Assembly (NCBI GenBank): GCA_903868035.1
Contig: CAIPTQ010000208.1
Location: 1 to 35,498 of the forward strand
Source: an uncultured Phycisphaerales bacterium
Lineage (GTDB): Bacteria > Planctomycetota > Phycisphaerae > WQYP01
Direction of reading: 5' to 3'
Length of the DNA stretch: 35,498 bases
The notes below the pieces were generated by a model. It saw nothing but the letters and a program-made list of their open reading frames with translations, searched no databases and was not told the DNA's origin. Below, in pieces: positions 32,611-35,498 of the stretch. Every line of letters begins with the position of its first letter. Within the stretch, counting starts at the first letter, position 1. A program made the translations under genes and the position numbers.

Positions 32611-33219
32611 ATGTGCTCGATCCGGTATCGTATATTACTTGCCGACACGCTGATGCTCCTTCTGGGGCTGTCGGTCGTACTCTTTTTTACGTGGATCATG
32701 ATCGATGGGGGATGGAAGGATTTTCGCCAGGGCCCAATCTGGCCCTTCATCATGCCGCTGCTCCTGTTCGTTGCGGGCGCGCTTGCCCTGGTGCTGGGTG
32801 TAATCCGGCTCGCCATCCCCGGCAAGAACCCGGCACTGCGCGCGCTCGACCGCGCCGGGCCGCGCGGGCCGGTGATCGCCGCCCTCAATGCCGAACTCGC
32901 CGGAGCGCCGACGATCTGCGCCAAATTCAAGCTCACGCCCAATTGGTTTGTTTTTCTCGGCAAACTGTCCGTCAAAATTGTGCGCCTGGACGACGTGGTT
33001 CTCATTCTGACCCGGGAATGGCGGCCCGAGCATCGGGAACTGGTGCTCTGCGATGCCATGGGAACCGAAACCTGCTTTCATCTGGACGGTTTTGAGATCA
33101 ACCGGCTTCTGACGGAACTTCGGAACGCCCGGCCGTCGATCCTGGTGGATGATGCGCAAGAAACCTGGGATAAGTGGCGTCGGAACCCGCGCAACGTGAT
33201 GATAGGAAACAAGGGCTGA
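32611..33219 (+). CDS. Membrane protein of unknown function, two transmembrane segments
   Basis: A 202-residue protein with two membrane segments (about residues 9-30 and 44-66) and a cytoplasmic domain (about 75-202). The soluble part begins with ALRALDRAGPRGPVIAALNA and has a beta-rich core (WFVFLGKLSVKIVRLDDVVL, ILTREWRPEHRELVLC) resembling PH-like or small beta-barrel sensor domains, then a helical end (INRLLTELRNARPSIL). GAGGATC upstream of ATG 32611 gives a ribosome site. I do not recognise the family. It lies 31 bp after the SGNH gene, so it may share its transcript, and both are enclosed by the two repeat copies. Confidence 0.75.
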   Translation: MCSIRYRILLADTLMLLLGLSVVLFFTWIMIDGGWKDFRQGPIWPFIMPLLLFVAGALALVLGVIRLAIPGKNPALRALDRAGPRGPVIAALNAELAGAPTICAKFKLTPNWFVFLGKLSVKIVRLDDVVLILTREWRPEHRELVLCDAMGTETCFHLDGFEINRLLTELRNARPSILVDDAQETWDKWRRNPRNVMIGNKG

Positions 33220-33241
33220 TTCGGATTCCACTTGCTTCCCG

Positions 33242-33385
33242 CGCGGGTGCCATGCTTTTGACGCGGTGAGGGAAGGTGGATTTCTGCTTGCATGTTCGAT
33301 CATGTATGTCGCCTCGCATGCAATATCTGCGTCAAAAGCATGCCTGTGGGGCCGGGGATAAGCCCTGTCAACACGCGGAAATCCT
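33242..33385 (+). repeat. Dispersed repeat copy 2, with 14-bp inverted ends
   Basis: Same orientation as copy 1, offset by 1,661 bp. Inverted ends are at 33251-33264 and 33329-33342. Substitutions keep the ends intact while the interior varies, as expected if the terminal pairing matters. Confidence 0.75.
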
Positions 33386-33415
33386 CGGCTTCCAGCACTG
33401 GAATTATGAACGGCA

Positions 33416-34675
33416 TTACGTCGGCGTGTCGGTCTTTGAATATATTTCGTGAACGCCGCAGAGCCAATTTACGGCGCGATGACGTTCCTGAATGGAGAGT
33501 TCAAGTGGAACCAGCGCGACCTCCGAAACCTCGTGGATTGCTACATTGCGTATCGCAAGGTCTCCGGCAATGAACCGGATACCTTCCAGTGGCATCGTGC
33601 CAAACCAAGCCTGCTGGGACTCGGTCTCGAAGTCCTTCTTACCGGGCTTGAGTCGATTCTCGCGAAGCCTCCAATGGAGAGCCAACATCTGGGTAGACAG
33701 TCGCTCAATATCGGCCTGATTGCGAAGTTCCGGGTGTTTCTGAAATGCAAGTGCTTTTTCCGGCGTAGCAAGCCCGCAGGCTTTGTCCATGATGCCAACG
33801 TCTACCTCCGCGTCATAGGCGGGCAGTTCGAGTTTGTTCAGTGCCCAGGCGAGAATTGCCGCTCCCTCGATCAGCCATTCTGCTTCCATGAGCTTGCGTG
33901 CATTTCCCTTGTGAATGGGCGAGTGAAGGAGTTCTTGTTCGCAAGGTTCGAGTTCGCCCTTAATTCCCGCCCCATCCACCCACTTGAGAAAGTCTACTCT
34001 TGTGGCTTCGAGTCGCGCGGGGTTATCCTGCTCCCGCTCAAGCATGCCGCGATAAGCTGCGGCAAGGAGACAGAGCGTCCTTTTTGCAACTCTATGCGGA
34101 GGTGGCGAGGGCGGATTGGGCAGGGTTCCTCCCCAATAACGTGGCATTTTGGAAGGGAGCGGAGCATCGATTGTGGGCGTCGGCAAAATAACGTCGGCGT
34201 CGGGTGGAAGCGTGGCGTGGCAGATAATACGACCTGATGCATCACGCAGTCCTGAAGGTGTGAAGATGGCACCATCCAAATACTTGGCCACGGCATAAAT
34301 GAATTTCAGTCGCTCATCATCAGAACCGATCACCACCGGCGGTTCTGGGGGGGGAAAGACGGACACGGCGAATCGGAAGGAGGCAATCGTCGCCATGAGG
34401 CGCTGCGTTAGGTGATTCTTGGGAAAGCGGGCAAAATACCCCTGCATGCCGCGAATCTGCTTGGGAAAATCTGAACCTAGGTAGTAATTGCGAGCATGCG
34501 TGAAGGTGATCGAAAGTGGCTGACGCAACAGGCCGCGTTTGACAACCATAGTCACTTTCGACCATCCACCTGCATCCTGCACAATCGAGTGATTGGGCGA
34601 CATCGACCGCAGGCAGGCAAGAACGCCTTCGGGGTCGATCTTGGCGGAGAAAATGGTGATGGGCTCTGCAGTCAT
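33416..34675 (-). CDS. DUF4272 domain protein
   Basis: A 419-residue soluble protein. Residues about 1-190 form an alpha/beta region that opens with PITIFSAKIDPEGVLACLRS. The DUF4272 domain (about 205-400) shows RVAKRTLCLLAAAYRGMLER, a linker, then EAEWLIEGAAILAWALNKLELPAYD, the family's most recognisable block. The C-terminal portion is helical. The function of the family is unknown; it is often found as a solitary gene, sometimes near immunity-type or toxin genes. No signal peptide. It is transcribed toward the repeat copy at 33242-33385, about 30 bp beyond its stop. Confidence 0.8.
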   Translation of the reverse strand: MTAEPITIFSAKIDPEGVLACLRSMSPNHSIVQDAGGWSKVTMVVKRGLLRQPLSITFTHARNYYLGSDFPKQIRGMQGYFARFPKNHLTQRLMATIASFRFAVSVFPPPEPPVVIGSDDERLKFIYAVAKYLDGAIFTPSGLRDASGRIICHATLPPDADVILPTPTIDAPLPSKMPRYWGGTLPNPPSPPPHRVAKRTLCLLAAAYRGMLEREQDNPARLEATRVDFLKWVDGAGIKGELEPCEQELLHSPIHKGNARKLMEAEWLIEGAAILAWALNKLELPAYDAEVDVGIMDKACGLATPEKALAFQKHPELRNQADIERLSTQMLALHWRLRENRLKPGKKDFETESQQAWFGTMPLEGIRFIAGDLAIRNVAIHEVSEVALVPLELSIQERHRAVNWLCGVHEIYSKTDTPT

Positions 34676-34913
34676 CGTCGTGCGTCCTTATTTGCCGTTA
34701 ATCTCGGCGGAAAGAAATCTCGCTGATGGAGAGGCGACCAAGCATTCTACTTTGCGAATCATAAAATACTACTTGGTCTTTATCCTCACTGCCACTTGGG
34801 TTCTGCGTTTTTTTCTTGTTATCATCCGCGCGCCTTAAGGTCGGGTAGGCCCGATCATGGTGCGGCAAAAGCGCATATGCCCACCGTCAGCAGCCCCCAA
34901 CAAAGGCTCCCAT
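34676..34913. other. Intergenic region with a partial duplicate of a gene end
   Basis: About 240 bp. Positions 34858-34895 repeat the last ~38 bp of the gene at 34914-35252 (TGCGGCAAAAGCGCATATGC compared with TGTGGCAACAGCGCAAATGC). Read on the minus strand, this gives LLTVGICAFAAP then stop, matching LLLTMGICAVATP of the intact gene. It is a remnant of a tandem duplication. A T-rich stretch (TTTTTTTCTTG, 34809-34819) could be part of the DUF4272 promoter region; nothing else is recognised. Confidence 0.5.
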
Positions 34914-35252
34914 TCACCAATGAGGTGTGGCAACAGCGCAAATGCCCATCGTCAGCAGCAGCGTGATCCCCGTGATCACCACGATCAGCAATGCAATGGT
35001 GGCAAAGCGCTTCCGTTTCGCCAGCAGCAACGCCATCACCGCCAATTGTCCCCCGATGAGTGCCGCAGCCATCGCGGGTGGTCCGTCACTGGCCAAAATC
35101 ATCACGCCAAACAGCCACAATGCCCCCACCCCAAATGCCGCGAGTATCGCCATCACCAGGCAGCCTATCTGCTCCGGTTCTTTCACCACCGGCGTTTGAT
35201 AGTTGAGAACCGGCGGTTTGGGTTCCTGGGGGTCGGGGGCATCGGGGGTCAT
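34914..35252 (-). CDS. Small membrane protein, unknown function
   Basis: A 112-residue protein starting at ATG 35252, six bases after GGAGG; an ATG at 35258 directly abuts that site and is less likely. A Pro-rich cytoplasmic N-terminus (MTPDAPDPQEPKPPVLNYQT) precedes three hydrophobic segments at about residues 34-55, 59-77 and 83-105. It resembles small planctomycete inner-membrane proteins of no known role. It is about 25 bp downstream of the DUF2339-like gene on the same strand and may be co-transcribed. Part of its 3' end is duplicated immediately downstream. Confidence 0.7.
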   Translation of the reverse strand: MTPDAPDPQEPKPPVLNYQTPVVKEPEQIGCLVMAILAAFGVGALWLFGVMILASDGPPAMAAALIGGQLAVMALLLAKRKRFATIALLIVVITGITLLLTMGICAVATPHW

Positions 35253-35277
35253 GTGCATCCTCCAAACTCCGCCCGCT

Positions 35278-35498
35278 TCAATCCGGTGCCGCGGGGGTAT
35301 CCACCGGCAAGGCGGCCGCCGCCGGCCGCCGGAACACATACCGCTGATACACAAACGCCAACCCCATCAGCGACACCCCCAATCCCGCGAACGATAGCAC
35401 ACGCTGCAAATCCTGCAACGCCGGCATGTCGAACAAAAACACCTTCGGAATCGCAATCAGCATCATCACCAGCGACGCCCACCGCAGCACAATGCTCC
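35278..35498 (-). CDS. C-terminal end of a DUF2339-like membrane protein, cut by the edge
   Basis: The open frame enters from the right edge and ends at 35278. The visible 73 residues include LRWASLVMMLIAIPKVFLFD then LQRVLSFAGLGVSLMGLAFVYQRYVFRR, the typical last two membrane helices of DUF2339 proteins (a long polytopic family), followed by a Pro/Ala-rich tail. The start and most of the protein lie outside the window. Identification rests on this short C-terminal pattern. Confidence 0.6.
   Translation of the reverse strand, partial: SIVLRWASLVMMLIAIPKVFLFDMPALQDLQRVLSFAGLGVSLMGLAFVYQRYVFRRPAAAALPVDTPAAPD

Overview
The window looks like a GC-rich chromosomal segment from a planctomycete-type bacterium, possibly Phycisphaerae-like. 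This is inferred from family content, since no rRNA or marker gene is present. Indicators are several sugar-acid enzymes carrying Tat or Sec export signals, an ECF sigma factor with a small membrane partner, BlaI/M56 regulation, a TPR-GT41 protein, many palindromic intergenic repeats and loosely packed genes on both strands. No tRNA, rRNA, CRISPR array or phage module was found.

Layout. Positions 1-760 hold a cut membrane gene and a toxin-antitoxin remnant: an intact antitoxin-like gene followed by a PIN toxin that stops after about 32 codons. Positions 755-3095 (minus) are an ECF sigma operon. Positions 3219-7649 hold envelope glycolipid genes: an LpxL-like acyltransferase, a ChbG/HpnK deacetylase, a GT2, and a divergent GT87-like membrane protein. 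Positions 7650-9390 carry an IS110-family insertion sequence beside an array of REP-like palindromes. An epimerase gene on the minus strand follows; its stop codon lies inside that array. Upstream of it is an exact sigma-54 promoter core on the minus strand, with a strong intrinsic terminator about 35-80 nt past the predicted start, so either a small RNA or an attenuated leader. Positions 10724-15003 hold a large glycosidase-like lipoprotein and a small lipoprotein, separated by REP-like hairpins.

Positions 15004-22525 are the metabolic core: a methyltransferase remnant, then mannonate dehydratase, a DUF2442/DUF4160 pair, a DUF362 protein, a lactonase, an RraA-type protein and an enolase-superfamily dehydratase. 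All except the DUF pair carry export signals. Lactonase, dehydratase and aldolase-type activities together suggest breakdown of sugar lactones and acids outside the cytoplasm. Positions 22647-25384 encode a translationally coupled BlaI repressor and M56 sensor protease. Positions 25401-29986 (minus) hold a TPR-GT41 glycosyltransferase, two coupled genes of unknown function, and an exported protein broken by a frameshift in a G8 tract.

Positions 30258-35498 contain metK, an SGNH hydrolase with an amber codon in its signal peptide, a small membrane protein, a DUF4272 protein, a small membrane protein and the cut end of a DUF2339-like protein. Two copies of a 92-bp element with 14-bp inverted ends flank the SGNH and membrane genes. 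The main leads are the sigma-54/terminator unit at 10490-10597, the exported sugar-acid cluster, and the several decayed genes and repeat families.
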